A stretch of 5,504 bases of DNA from Caldifarciminota bacterium (lineage in GTDB: Bacteria > Hydrothermota > E44-bin80): NCBI GenBank assembly GCA_023127905.1, contig JAGMEZ010000103.1, positions 1 to 5,504 of the forward strand, in the 5' to 3' direction. Position 1 is the first letter of the stretch. Every line of letters begins with the position of its first letter. Below the pieces are notes generated by a model. It ran no database searches and was not told where the DNA came from. It saw only the letters and a program-made list of their open reading frames with translations. Both the position numbers and the translations under genes were made by a program. Below, in pieces: positions 5,404 through 5,504 of the stretch.

Positions 5404-5504
5404 TTGTAAACCAAGATTGCTTTCCTTCGCTGAGTTTACAATCGAGAGAACGAAGGGCTCAGGACAGGCTCAATTTGGATTCAGGACTCGCAACGACAAA
5501 CTAA
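5404..5504. repeat. Degenerate intergenic repeat with nested inverted repeats
   Basis: TTGTAAAC (5404-5411) pairs with GTTTACAA (5434-5441), and CCTTCG (5424-5429) pairs with CGAAGG (5451-5456), so the two inverted repeats interlock. AAGATTGCTTTCC, GGCTCAGGACAGGCTC and CTCGCAACGACAAA resemble pieces of the intergenic repeats of the 'cgcaatgaca' and 'ctcaggacaggctc' kind that recur in many bacterial genomes; this is from memory of such repeats. No coding frame is supported in 5280-5504, and the element may continue past the window. Confidence 0.45.

Overview
The window is an AT-rich bacterial segment with four convincing protein-coding genes in a divergent arrangement. Both orientations have good sigma-70-type promoters, two of the genes have clear Shine-Dalgarno sequences, and every long spacer is filled with short-period or palindromic repeats. 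The combination of non-canonical lipoate enzymes and repeat-rich spacers resembles uncultivated bacterial lineages, but I cannot name a taxon from the sequence alone.

Layout. Positions 1-110 are intergenic and hold a GC-rich 26-nt palindromic repeat. On the minus strand, 111-1241 encodes an ATP-grasp enzyme of the sugar-transfer-associated type, starting at a TTG with a good ribosome binding site and its own promoter (1283-1311). The spacer 1242-1549 carries both divergent promoters, a hairpin and two repeat blocks. On the plus strand an apparent three-gene operon follows: a lipoate/octanoate-protein ligase fused to a cysteine-rich DUF116 domain (1550-3124), a geranylgeranyl-reductase-like FAD protein (3111-4160, overlapping by 14 bp), and a biotin-synthase-related radical SAM protein of the LipS1/LipS2 type (4266-5279). 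Positions 5280-5504 contain no gene, only a 9-bp tandem array, a second (inverted) copy of the 26-nt palindrome and a degenerate inverted-repeat element.

How the genes work together. The three plus-strand genes match the parts list of the recently recognised sLpl(AB)-LipS1/LipS2 lipoate assembly route: a ligase attaches octanoate or lipoate to the acceptor protein, paired radical SAM enzymes insert the two sulfurs, and a GGR-like flavoprotein (LipT) is often encoded alongside. Here only one of the two radical SAM proteins is present and no lipoyl-acceptor protein (GcvH, E2 or LbpA) is encoded. The ligase carries an extra DUF116 module with nine cysteines, which is the most unusual element of the window. 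The ATP-grasp gene on the other strand has no evident link to lipoate.
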